The position numbers were made by a program, and so were the translations under genes. From Falsiroseomonas algicola (GTDB taxonomy: Bacteria; Pseudomonadota; Alphaproteobacteria; Acetobacterales; Acetobacteraceae), in assembly GCF_011040385.1 (NCBI RefSeq), contig NZ_JAAIKB010000002.1, positions 186,001 through 250,000 of the forward strand: 64,000 nucleotides of DNA, read 5' to 3'. This document shows, piece after piece, positions 53,045-61,102 of the stretch. The notes beneath the pieces are model-generated. The model had not been told where the DNA came from. It made no database searches and saw only the letters and a list, made by a program, of their open reading frames with translations. Each line of letters opens with the position of its first letter. Position 1 is the first letter of the stretch.

Positions 53045-54061
53045 ATGCCGACCCGCCGTTCCCTGCTGCTCGCCACCCCTGCCATCCTGGCCGCCGGCGC
53101 CGTCCGCGCCCAGGCGCTGGAGGTGAAGGTCTCCCTCGCCGCACCCTTCGATGGGTCGAACGCCGCCTTCTTCCTGGCCGAGGAACGCGGCTGGTTCCGC
53201 GAGGCCGGGCTGCGCTGCACCTTCGACAGCAGCGGCGGATCGGGGGAGGCGGTGACGCGCGTCGGTTCCGGCACCTATGAGTTCGGCATCGGTGACATCA
53301 ACGTGCTGCTGGAGTTCAACGCCAAGAACCCGGGCAGCGCCGCGCGCTGCGTCTACATGGTCTATTACCGCAGCCCGCTTTCCGCCGCCTCCTTCCCCCG
53401 CGCCGGCATCGCGACAGCGCGGGATCTCGCCGGCAAGCGGATCGGCGCCGCGCTGACCGATGGCGCCTATCGCATCTTCCCGGCCTTTGCCGCGACGGCC
53501 GGCATCGATGCCGCCAGCGTCCGCTGGCAGTATGGCGACCTGCGCCTGCGGGAGGCCTTCCTGATGCGCAGCGACGTGGACGCCATCCTCGGCTTCGACA
53601 GCACCATGTATTTCGGCCTGGTCCGCGCCGGCGCGAAGCCGGAGGACATCCGCTTCCAGTATTTCGCCGATACCGGCCTGCCGCTCTACGGCAACGGCAT
53701 CCTGGCCTCCAAGCGCATGCTGGAGACCAATCCGGACGCCGTGCGCCGCTTCACCGCCGCCGCCGCGCGGGGCTGGCAGGCCGCCGCCGCCGATCCCGCC
53801 GCCGCCATCGCGGCCCTTCGCCGCAAGGAACCGCTGACCGATGTGGCGCTGGAGACGGAGAAGCTGCGCTGGCTGATCGCCAAGCAGATGACGACGGAGG
53901 AGAGCCGCGCCGATGGCATGGGCGGGGTGCGCGCCGACCGCTTCGCCACCTCCGTCGCCACCGTCTCCCGCGCCTTCGGGCTGACGACGCCGATCGCGCC
54001 GGCCGATGTCTTCGATCCCTCCTTCCTGCCGTCGATGGACATCCGCCGCCTGCCGGCCTAG
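53045..54061 (+). CDS. NitT/TauT-type ABC substrate-binding protein (orphan)
   Basis: The 338-residue periplasmic protein has a signal peptide (RRSLLLATPAILAAGAVRAQ) and the SsuA/NMT1-like fold: AAFFLAEERGWFREAGL (residues about 39-55), the GSGTYEFGIGDINVLLEF loop and GKRIGAALTDGAYRIFP. Relatives bind sulfonates, nitrate, pyrimidine precursors or phthalate-like compounds. No permease or ATPase gene is adjacent. It heads an operon with a dihydropyrimidinase, which suggests a cyclic ureide ligand, by inference. Confidence 0.87.
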   Translation: MPTRRSLLLATPAILAAGAVRAQALEVKVSLAAPFDGSNAAFFLAEERGWFREAGLRCTFDSSGGSGEAVTRVGSGTYEFGIGDINVLLEFNAKNPGSAARCVYMVYYRSPLSAASFPRAGIATARDLAGKRIGAALTDGAYRIFPAFAATAGIDAASVRWQYGDLRLREAFLMRSDVDAILGFDSTMYFGLVRAGAKPEDIRFQYFADTGLPLYGNGILASKRMLETNPDAVRRFTAAAARGWQAAAADPAAAIAALRRKEPLTDVALETEKLRWLIAKQMTTEESRADGMGGVRADRFATSVATVSRAFGLTTPIAPADVFDPSFLPSMDIRRLPA

Positions 54062-54069
54062 CGAAGCCC

Positions 54070-55500
54070 ATGACCCGCTTCGATACGGTGATCCGCGGCG
54101 GCACTGTCGCCACCGCGGCCGATGTGTTCCGCGCCGATATCGGCATCCGGGATGGCGTGATTGCCGCCATCGCGGATCGCCTGGGCGATGCGGAGCGTGT
54201 GATCGATGCCACCGGCCGGCTGGTGCTGCCGGGCGGCATCGATGCGCATGTGCATATCGACCAGGTGCAGGCGCCGGGACTGGCCTCGGCCGGTGCCCGC
54301 ATGGCCGATGGGTTCCTCTCCGGCACGCGCAGCGCCGCCTTCGGCGGCACCACCTGCACGCTGAGCTTCGCCGTGCAGCATCGCGGCGCTTCGCTCCGCG
54401 CGGCGGTGGAGGACTACCATCGCCGCGCCGAGGGCAACGCCTTCCTCGACTACAGCTTCCACCTGGTGCTGGCGGACCCGAGGCCGGAGGTGCTGGGCCA
54501 GGAGCTGCCGGCGCTGATCGCGCGGGGCCACCGCAGCCTCAAGGTCTACATGACCTATGAGGCGATGCGCCTGTCCGACACGCAGATCCTCGATGTGCTG
54601 GAAGTGGCGCGGGACCAACGCGCGGTGGTGCTGGTGCATGCCGAGAACCACGAGATCATCGGCTGGCTCGCGGATCGGTTGGAACGGCGCGGACAGACGG
54701 CGCCGCGCTTCCACGCGACATCGCGGCCGCTGCCGGTGGAGCGGGAGGCGACTCATCGCGCATTGACGCTGGGCGAAATCGCCGGCGTGCCGCTGGTGAT
54801 CGTGCATGTCTCCGGCGCCGAGCCGCTGGAGGAGATCCGGCGCGCCCGCGCCCGCGGCGTCACGGTGATCGCGGAGACCTGCCCGCAATACCTGACCCTG
54901 ACGGAACAGGACCTCGACCAGCCCGACATGCTCGGCGCCAAGGTCATGTGCAGCCCGCCGCCGCGCGACACGGCATCCCAGGCCGCCTGCTGGCGGGGGA
55001 TCGAGGACGGAACCTTCGACCTCTTCAACAGCGACCACGCGCCCTATCGCTTAGACGGGGAGGGCAAGCTGCGCGCCGGGCCGAACGCGCCCTTCCGCAA
55101 GGTCTCCAATGGCGTGCCGGGGCTGGCAACCCGCCTGCCGATCCTGTTCAGCGAAGGGGTGGTCGCGGGCCGCATCTCCCTGCCGCGCTTCGTGGCGCTG
55201 ACGGCGGCGAACAACGCCGCGATCTACGCGCTGGACCGCAAGGGCCGCATCGCGGTCGGCGCCGATGCCGACATCGCGATCTGGGACCCCGAACGCCGCG
55301 TGACCATCACCAACGACCTGCTGCATCATGAGGTGGACTACACACCGTGGGAGGGCATGGTCGTCACCGGCTGGCCCGAACGCGTGCTGTCACGCGGGGA
55401 GATGATCGTGGAACAGGGCGAGTTGCGCGCCAGGCCAGGCCGCGGGCGCTTCATCGAGCAATCCGTCTCCTCCGCCTTCGGGCCGCGGTCATGGAGCTAG
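54070..55500 (+). CDS. Dihydropyrimidinase/D-hydantoinase
   Basis: The 476-residue amidohydrolase opens dihydropyrimidine or hydantoin rings using two zinc ions. Metal ligands are visible: H60 and H62 in DAHVHID, the carboxylated lysine K158 in RSLKVYMTY, H190 in LVHAEN, H246 in IVHVSG, and the Asp of NSDHAPY (about 320). The C-terminal part has DADIAIWDP and the VDYTPWEGM segment. It follows the receptor by 8 bp and overlaps the next gene. The substrate could be a dihydropyrimidine, a hydantoin or another cyclic imide. Confidence 0.92.
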   Translation: MTRFDTVIRGGTVATAADVFRADIGIRDGVIAAIADRLGDAERVIDATGRLVLPGGIDAHVHIDQVQAPGLASAGARMADGFLSGTRSAAFGGTTCTLSFAVQHRGASLRAAVEDYHRRAEGNAFLDYSFHLVLADPRPEVLGQELPALIARGHRSLKVYMTYEAMRLSDTQILDVLEVARDQRAVVLVHAENHEIIGWLADRLERRGQTAPRFHATSRPLPVEREATHRALTLGEIAGVPLVIVHVSGAEPLEEIRRARARGVTVIAETCPQYLTLTEQDLDQPDMLGAKVMCSPPPRDTASQAACWRGIEDGTFDLFNSDHAPYRLDGEGKLRAGPNAPFRKVSNGVPGLATRLPILFSEGVVAGRISLPRFVALTAANNAAIYALDRKGRIAVGADADIAIWDPERRVTITNDLLHHEVDYTPWEGMVVTGWPERVLSRGEMIVEQGELRARPGRGRFIEQSVSSAFGPRSWS

Positions 55501-56267
55501 GCATTCGCGGCCGCCGGGCGCTGGTGCTTGGCGGCAATCGCGGCATGGGCCTGGCGATCGCGCAGGCGCTGGCGGCAGAGGGCGCGCGCGTGGCCATCGC
55601 GGCGCGGGACCAGGCCGCGATGGCGGAAGCTCTCCCGATGCTCGGCGAGGGCGCCATGGCCTTCCCGCTGGACCTGATGGACACTGCCGGCCTCGACGCC
55701 TTCGCGGCCCGCGTCACGGCGCAGTTCGGCGCGCCGGATATCCTCGTGAACAACACCGGCGGCCCGGCCTATGGCGGCGCGGCGGGGCGCGATCCGAAGG
55801 ACTGGACGGAGGCCTTCCAGTCCATGGCGCTCTCCGTCTATCGCCTGACGGACCTCTTCCTGCCCGCGATGCGCGACGCCGGCTGGGGCCGCATCCTGAC
55901 CGTCGTCTCCACCGGTGCGGTGCAGCCGCTGCCGGTGCTGGGCATTTCCAATGCCATCCGCGCCGGCATCATCGCCTGGTCGAAGACCCTGTCGGCGGAG
56001 GTCGCGAAGCAGGGCGTCACGGTGAACATCCTGATGCCCGGCCGCGTCGGCACCGAACGCGTCCACCTGACCGATGCCGCCGCCGCGGCGCGAGAGGGGA
56101 TCAGCCAGGCCGAAGTCCGCGCCCGGTCCTGGGCGCAGATACCGCTGGGCCGCTATGCGCGGCCGGAGGAGGTCGCCGCCATGGCGGCCTTTGCTTGTTC
56201 CGCCCCCGCATCCTATGTCACGGGCACGGTGTTGCGCGTGGATGGGGGCTTCATTCGTCATGTCTGA
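55491..56267 (+). CDS. SDR-family protein lacking the canonical Tyr/Lys catalytic pair
   Basis: The 258-residue Rossmann protein has GGNRGMG (residues 14-20) in place of TGxxxGIG, and NNTGG. The catalytic serine is S140 (VVSTG), but the positions of Tyr and Lys in YxxxK are S153 and R157 (SNAIR). A subgroup of 3-oxoacyl-ACP reductase-like SDRs shares this change, so its chemistry may differ or it may be a regulatory fold. The ATG at 55491 lies inside the end of the dihydropyrimidinase gene. The C-terminal VTGTVLRVDGG is normal. Confidence 0.83.
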   Translation: MELGIRGRRALVLGGNRGMGLAIAQALAAEGARVAIAARDQAAMAEALPMLGEGAMAFPLDLMDTAGLDAFAARVTAQFGAPDILVNNTGGPAYGGAAGRDPKDWTEAFQSMALSVYRLTDLFLPAMRDAGWGRILTVVSTGAVQPLPVLGISNAIRAGIIAWSKTLSAEVAKQGVTVNILMPGRVGTERVHLTDAAAAAREGISQAEVRARSWAQIPLGRYARPEEVAAMAAFACSAPASYVTGTVLRVDGGFIRHV

Positions 56268-57018
56268 AACCGGGCTGGCGTTTCGCCAGCTTGTGCGGGG
56301 GGGATATCGCGGGCTCAGCGTCGGCCGGGCCCGGGGGTATGTCCAGGCGAACCTGGTGGTGCTGCCGGCGGAAGCGGCGAAGGAATTCGTCCGCTTCTGC
56401 GAGGAGAATCCAGCCGCCTGCCCGTTGCTCGCCGTCAGCAGGAAGGGCGATCCGCGGCTGCCGGAACTGGGCCTGGACCTCGATATCAGGACCGACCTGC
56501 CGGGCTACATGCTCTACCGCGACGGCGTGGCGACCCCGGTCGAACACCTGATGGCCGCTTGGCGGAAGGACATGGTGGCGGTCGCCATCGGCTGCTGGTT
56601 CGGGGCGGAGGCGGCGCTGGCCCGCGCCGGCATCCGCATGCGGCATGTGGAACTCGGCATCCAGGGGCCGCTGTTCCGCACCTGGATCCCGGCGGTGCCG
56701 GCGGGGCGCTTCAGCGGCAACCTCGTCGTCTCCATGCGCCCCTTCGCGGCCGATGACGTGCGCCGCGTCTCCTTCATCACCGGTCGCCTGCCGCGCAGCC
56801 ATGGCGCGCCGATCCATCGCGGCCATCCCGCGCATCTCGGCATCCTCGACATCACCAGGCCGGATTGGGGGGAGGCGCTGCTGCCCGAACCCGGGGAGGA
56901 ATGCCTCTTCTGGGCCTGCGGCCTGACGGCGCTGACGGCGCTCGAAGCCTCCGGCCTGACCTACTACGCCACGCATGCGCCGGGCTGCATGCTGGTGACC
57001 GACCTTCCCGAAGGATAG
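56260..57018 (+). CDS. DUF1445/D-glutamate cyclase-like hydro-lyase
   Basis: The 252-residue protein matches the DUF1445 family (now linked to D-glutamate cyclase): QANLVVLPAEAAKEFVRFC, then DIRTDLPGYMLYRDG and the C-terminal HAPGCMLVTDL. The animal member converts D-glutamate to 5-oxo-D-proline; bacterial members often sit beside lactam or hydantoin hydrolases. The start overlaps the SDR stop by 8 bp. In this operon it could form or open a cyclic amide related to the dihydropyrimidinase substrate, but that is inferred. Confidence 0.85.
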   Translation: MSETGLAFRQLVRGGYRGLSVGRARGYVQANLVVLPAEAAKEFVRFCEENPAACPLLAVSRKGDPRLPELGLDLDIRTDLPGYMLYRDGVATPVEHLMAAWRKDMVAVAIGCWFGAEAALARAGIRMRHVELGIQGPLFRTWIPAVPAGRFSGNLVVSMRPFAADDVRRVSFITGRLPRSHGAPIHRGHPAHLGILDITRPDWGEALLPEPGEECLFWACGLTALTALEASGLTYYATHAPGCMLVTDLPEG

Positions 57019-57023
57019 ACCCC

Positions 57024-57434
57024 ATGGCGCTGACCCGCACCGCGACGAAGCTGACGCATGAGGCCGCGATCGCCCTGATCCGCGCCGCCGCCGACCACGC
57101 CACGGCCATGGGCCAGCCGCAATGCATCGCCGTGGTGGATGAGGGCTGCAACCTGCTGTCCTTCATCCGCATGGATGGCGCCCGCGTGCTGTCGATCGAA
57201 TCCGCGCGCCGCAAGGCGGAAACCGCCGCCTCCACCGGCCGCGCCACCGGCGGCATGGGTCCCGACCTCGAGATCAAGCTCGCCATCGCGACGGAAGGGC
57301 GCATGACCAACCTCAAGGGCGGCGTGCCGATCATCATCGATGGCGCGGTCGTCGGCGGCATCGGCGTGGGCTCGGGCACTGGCGACCAGGACAAGGAAGT
57401 GGCAGAGGCCGCCATCAAGGCCGTGTTCGGGTAG
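57024..57434 (+). CDS. GlcG/HbpS-family small protein
   Basis: This 136-residue protein has the GlcG/DUF336 pattern: LTHEAAIALIRAAADHA, CIAVVDEGCNLLSFIRMDG, then KGGVPIIIDGAVVGGIGVGS. Members are accessory proteins of glycolate oxidase operons or heme/cobalamin-adduct binding proteins; many occur in catabolic operons with no known activity. It lies 5 bp after the DUF1445 gene and before a Bug receptor. Role unclear. Confidence 0.85.
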   Translation: MALTRTATKLTHEAAIALIRAAADHATAMGQPQCIAVVDEGCNLLSFIRMDGARVLSIESARRKAETAASTGRATGGMGPDLEIKLAIATEGRMTNLKGGVPIIIDGAVVGGIGVGSGTGDQDKEVAEAAIKAVFG

Positions 57435-57497
57435 CCCTTGCGGGCGCGGCGCGGCTTCGCCAGGGTGCGGCCGCACGCCGAAACCCCGGGAGGAACC

Positions 57498-58475
57498 ATG
57501 CTGTCGCGCCGCCGCCTGATCGCCGGAACGGGCCTCGCCGCCCTTGCCACACCCGCGCTTGCGCAGGCGCCATGGGTGCCGCCCCGGCCCGTCACGCTGG
57601 TCGTGCCCTATCCCGCGGGCGGGCCGACCGACCTCATCGCCCGCATGATGGCGCAGGAATTCTCCGCCGATCTCGGCCAGCCCATGGTGGTGGAGAATGT
57701 CGGCGGCGGCGCCGGCGCCATCGGCACGCGCCGCGTGGCGCAGGGGGTGAAGGACGGCACGCAGCTCGTCTTCGGCACCAACCAGACGCATGCGACCAAC
57801 ATCTCCCTGATCCCGCAGGGCGGCGGCTACCACCCCATCAACGACTTCACGCCGATCGCGCTGCTGGTCGATCTGCAGCACATCCTGGTGGTTAAGAACG
57901 ACCTGCCGGCGCGGAGCATGCCGGAGTTCCTCGACCTGCTGCGCGCCCAGCCGGGCCGACTGAATTGCGGCTCCACGGGGCAGGGATCGGCGGCGCATCT
58001 GACGCTGGAGCTGTTCCGCGCCCGCACCGGCCTGCAGATGAACCACATCGCCTATCGCGGATCGGCGCCGCTGATGCAGGACCTGCTTGGCGGGCATATC
58101 GACGCCAGCTTTGCCACCACGCCGACCGTGCTGACCCAGGTGCAGGCCGGGCGGGTGCGGGCGCTGGCCGTGGCCTCCCCCAACCGATCCCCGCACCTGC
58201 CGGAACTGCCGACGCTCGCCCAGGCCGGTGTGCAGGGCGTGGAGGCCGATGCCTGGCTCGCCTTCTTCGCCCCCGCCGGCGTGCCGGAAGCCGCCGTCGC
58301 GCGCTACCGGGCGCTGGCCGCCCAGGCCATGCGGAAGGAGAGCGTGCGCGCGGAGTGCATCCGCCTCGGCATGTCGCCCAACCTGCGGGAGGGCGCGGCC
58401 TTCGCCTCCTTCCTGGCGGAGGATGTGCAGCGCTGGGCGGAGGTCGTGCGTAGCGCGAACGTCACGGCTGAATAG
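57498..58475 (+). CDS. Tripartite tricarboxylate transporter receptor (Bug family)
   Basis: The third Bug receptor in the window, 325 residues. It has a signal peptide (LSRRRLIAGTGLAALATPAL), VTLVVPYPAGGPTDLIARM, VVENVGGGAGAIGTRRVA and the loop NCGSTGQGSAAHLTLELF. The ATG at 57498 follows GGGAGGAACC. It shares the operon with a dihydropyrimidinase and DUF1445 protein and with the NitT-type receptor, so this operon encodes two different periplasmic receptors and no permease. Confidence 0.9.
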   Translation: MLSRRRLIAGTGLAALATPALAQAPWVPPRPVTLVVPYPAGGPTDLIARMMAQEFSADLGQPMVVENVGGGAGAIGTRRVAQGVKDGTQLVFGTNQTHATNISLIPQGGGYHPINDFTPIALLVDLQHILVVKNDLPARSMPEFLDLLRAQPGRLNCGSTGQGSAAHLTLELFRARTGLQMNHIAYRGSAPLMQDLLGGHIDASFATTPTVLTQVQAGRVRALAVASPNRSPHLPELPTLAQAGVQGVEADAWLAFFAPAGVPEAAVARYRALAAQAMRKESVRAECIRLGMSPNLREGAAFASFLAEDVQRWAEVVRSANVTAE

Positions 58476-59343
58476 CGTCCTCGTCACCGGCGCCGCCGGC
58501 TTCCTCGGCGGCTGCATCGCAACGGCGCTGGAGCGATCCGGCGCCCACGTGACGCGTTTCGACCGGGTGGCGGCACCCGGCGTCGTGGCAGGCGACATCG
58601 CCCGCATCGCGGAGGCCTTCCCGCCCGGCACGCGCTTCGGCGCCGTGATCCATGCCGCCGCCATCACCACCCAGGCGAGCGAGGCCGATCCCGACGAGGC
58701 CTGGGCGATCAATGTGGAGGGCACCCGTGCCGCGCTGCGTTTCGCGCAGGGCGCGCGCTTCGTGCTGCTCTCCTCCATCGGCGTCTTCGGCGGCGGCGAG
58801 GCCGAGCCCGATGAGGCCAGCCCGCCACGCCCCGCCTCCACCTACGGCATGACGAAACTGGTGGCGGAGGCGCTGCTGGCCGATGCGTCCCGGCGCGGGG
58901 ATGCCGATGGGGTCGTGCTGCGCCTGCCGATCTCCGTGCTGCGCACCACGCGCAGCGGCCCGCCCGGTGCGGGCTTCATCAGCGACCTGGTCGCCCATGC
59001 CCGCCGCGGCGCCCGCTTCACCGCGCCGCTCGGCCCGGACCACGCGCTTCCCATCGCCAGCGTCCGCGCCGGCGTGGCGATGGCCTGCCGGGCTGCGCTG
59101 GCGCGCGACCTGCCCGCGCGGCTGCTGCACGTGCCGTCGCTCGCCGTGAGCGGCGCCGTGGCGGTGGCGGCGCTGGATGCGGAGGGCGTGCCCGCGCGCG
59201 CCCTGGTCGATTTCGCGCCGGACCCGGCGGTGGAGGCGCTGGTCTCGGGCTGGCCAAGGCGGCTCGTGACGCGGTTTCCGGCCTTCTCCGCCGACCTCGC
59301 CGATCCAGATTTCCGCGCCATCCTTCGCCCGGCTGCCGCATGA
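58423..59343 (+). CDS. NAD-dependent epimerase/dehydratase (D-erythronate dehydrogenase-like)
   Basis: The extended SDR (about 290 conserved residues) has VLVTGAAGFLGGCIATAL, the active-site serine in LLSSIGVFGGG and YGMTK (Tyr-Lys pair). The PISVLRTTRSGPPGAGFISD segment is typical of the DenD group, which oxidises four-carbon sugar acids. The start is uncertain: no ATG/GTG/TTG lies near the conserved start, so either the ATG at 58423 inside the Bug gene is used or the CTG at 58468 just before it. The end overlaps the next gene (ATGA). Confidence 0.8.
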   Translation: MCSAGRRSCVARTSRLNSVLVTGAAGFLGGCIATALERSGAHVTRFDRVAAPGVVAGDIARIAEAFPPGTRFGAVIHAAAITTQASEADPDEAWAINVEGTRAALRFAQGARFVLLSSIGVFGGGEAEPDEASPPRPASTYGMTKLVAEALLADASRRGDADGVVLRLPISVLRTTRSGPPGAGFISDLVAHARRGARFTAPLGPDHALPIASVRAGVAMACRAALARDLPARLLHVPSLAVSGAVAVAALDAEGVPARALVDFAPDPAVEALVSGWPRRLVTRFPAFSADLADPDFRAILRPAAA

Positions 59344-59948
59344 TCGGGCCGCATCAGGCGCGTGTTGCCTATGAAGCCCACCTTGCCAGTGCCGTTGCCA
59401 GCTTCCTCGTCCTCGCACCGGGCAGCGAGGCCGAATGTCAGCGCTTCACCACCCTCGCGCTGGCGGCCCACGACTTCGCGATCACGGAGCGCCTGCCGTT
59501 CGGCTGGGTCGATCCGCATGACCCGGCCGCGTTCTACGATGTCATCAACGCGGCCAGCCGCGCGCCCCGTCGCGCTGCTGCAAGCCCTGTCGCCGCCTGG
59601 AAGGCGTGGGAGGCGATACGCCGGGATCTGGCGACGCGCCACCCGCGCCTCGCCCTGTTCGACCTTATCCATGAGATCAGCCACTCCGCGCTGGCGCTGC
59701 GTTGGCCCGCGGGCATCGAGGGGCAGTTCCAGGATTGGGCCGATCAGGAGAATTACTGGCCACCGGCCTACTGCCTGCGGATGCCGGGGCGCCACGAGGT
59801 CTGGCTCAGGACGCTGCAGGACTGGCACGGACGCCTGAGGCGGCTGCGGCAGCAGCTGGATGGCTGGTTCGAATCGACTGCCGGCGATGTCCGTTTCGTG
59901 CCGGAGGATGAGTGGCAGCGCCTGCGGACATCCGGCCTGCAGGGTTGA
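59340..59948 (+). CDS. Conserved-looking protein of unknown function with HEISH motif
   Basis: I do not recognise this 202-residue protein. It is soluble and rich in Trp and Arg, with several WxxP or WxxW stretches (QDWADQENYWPPAY). A HEISH sequence (H111, E112, H115) in a predicted helix (LFDLIHEISHSALAL) matches the HEXXH zinc-protease or metallohydrolase signature but could be coincidental; a third ligand is not obvious. It is translationally coupled to the epimerase gene and ends the operon. The only clue to its role is the operon of cyclic amide and acid catabolism. Confidence 0.65.
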   Translation: MIGPHQARVAYEAHLASAVASFLVLAPGSEAECQRFTTLALAAHDFAITERLPFGWVDPHDPAAFYDVINAASRAPRRAAASPVAAWKAWEAIRRDLATRHPRLALFDLIHEISHSALALRWPAGIEGQFQDWADQENYWPPAYCLRMPGRHEVWLRTLQDWHGRLRRLRQQLDGWFESTAGDVRFVPEDEWQRLRTSGLQG

Positions 59949-59957
59949 TGTCTCCCT

Positions 59958-60325
59958 TCATGCACAGGCCGAAAGCGCCCGCCGCGCCGGTGCCGGCACC
60001 GCCTCCGCCGACGGCACGCCGGGCGAGAAGGCCACCAGGATCCGCGCCGAGCCCACGACCTCCACCGCGGGGCGCTGGATCCCGGCATTCGGGTTCTCCG
60101 GTGGCGGTCGTGCGGCGCTGTCCAGGGTGAACATGGCGTCGGCGGGTTCCAGCACGCGCGCATGGAGCACCGCCGCACCCTGGCGCACCACGGCGGAGCC
60201 GCCGTCCAGCTCCACCGCTGCACGAGTGTGCATCTGCCACGGCAGGCGCCGGCCTATGCTTCCCGTTGCCTCATCCGCCACCGCCATCTCGGCATTGTCG
60301 GCCTCCTCCCCGTATCGGGCCCGCG
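59958..60325 (-). pseudogene. C-terminal fragment of a larger protein, possibly heparinase II/III-like
   Basis: A 109-codon frame (59958-60287) continues upstream without a stop to the end of the neighbouring crotonase gene. Its text looks like true protein: YGEEADNAEMAVADEATG, then LPWQMHT, VELDGGSAVVRQG and ADAMFTLDSA, followed by PPENPNAG. The pattern resembles the C-terminal beta-sandwich of heparinase II/III-like proteins, judged by memory. No N-terminal catalytic portion or ribosome site is present, since the crotonase gene occupies that space. I read it as a truncated remnant; a short real gene is the alternative. Confidence 0.45.
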
Positions 60326-61102
60326 TCAGCGGCCGGTGAAATGCGGTTTTCGTTTCTCCCGGAAGGCGCGCGCGGCTTCGAGCCGGTCTTCCGTGTTCAG
60401 GAGATGCGTGATCAGGTCAATCTCCAGCCGCATGCCATCCCGCAGCGGCAGGTCCTGCGCGGCGCGCACGGCTTCCTTCGCGAAGGCCATCGCCATGGGC
60501 GGGCGTGCGGCGAGACGCAGGGCCAGCGCCTCCGTCTCCGCAGCGAGGTCCGGACGCGGCACCACGCGCGTCACCAGCCCGATCTCCCGCGCGCGGACGC
60601 CATCGATGCGGTCGCCCGTCAGGATCATGTCCAGCGCCTGCGCCAGCCCCACCATACGCGGCAGGCGCTGCGATCCCCCGACGCCGGTCATGATGCCGAG
60701 CCCGGTTTCCGGCAGGCCGAACTGCGCATCCTCCGCCGCGATGCGGATGTCGCAGGCCAGCGCCACCTCCAGCCCACCGCCGAGGCAATAGCCATGGATG
60801 CTGGCGACGATCGGCTTGCGCGTCAGGTCGAAGGGCGTGATCCAGCTTTCCGGCACGCGCGCCTGGCGATAGGCCGGCGGCGAGGGGACTTCCACGAATT
60901 CCTTGATGTCCGCGCCGGCGCAGAAGGCGCGGTCGCCCGCGCCGCGCAGCACAACCACGCGCACCTCGGGATCGGCCTCCGCCGCGCGTAGCGCCGCCGC
61001 GAGTTCGGCGCGCAGTTGCACGGAGAGCGCGTTCATCGCCTCCGGCCGGTTGAGCGTGATCCAGGCGATCTGGTCGCGCGTCTCGGTGAGGACGGTGGTC
61101 AT
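60326..61102 (-). CDS. Enoyl-CoA hydratase (crotonase family)
   Basis: The 258-residue enzyme shows ITLNRPEAMNALS, the oxyanion-hole FCAGADIKEF and YCLGGGLEVALACDI. Both catalytic glutamates of true hydratases are present (GGLEV and GLPETG). It hydrates enoyl-CoA produced by the acyl-CoA dehydrogenase encoded just upstream; their ends overlap (ATGA). Last gene of the acyl-CoA catabolic operon. Confidence 0.9.
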   Translation of the reverse strand: MTTVLTETRDQIAWITLNRPEAMNALSVQLRAELAAALRAAEADPEVRVVVLRGAGDRAFCAGADIKEFVEVPSPPAYRQARVPESWITPFDLTRKPIVASIHGYCLGGGLEVALACDIRIAAEDAQFGLPETGLGIMTGVGGSQRLPRMVGLAQALDMILTGDRIDGVRAREIGLVTRVVPRPDLAAETEALALRLAARPPMAMAFAKEAVRAAQDLPLRDGMRLEIDLITHLLNTEDRLEAARAFREKRKPHFTGR

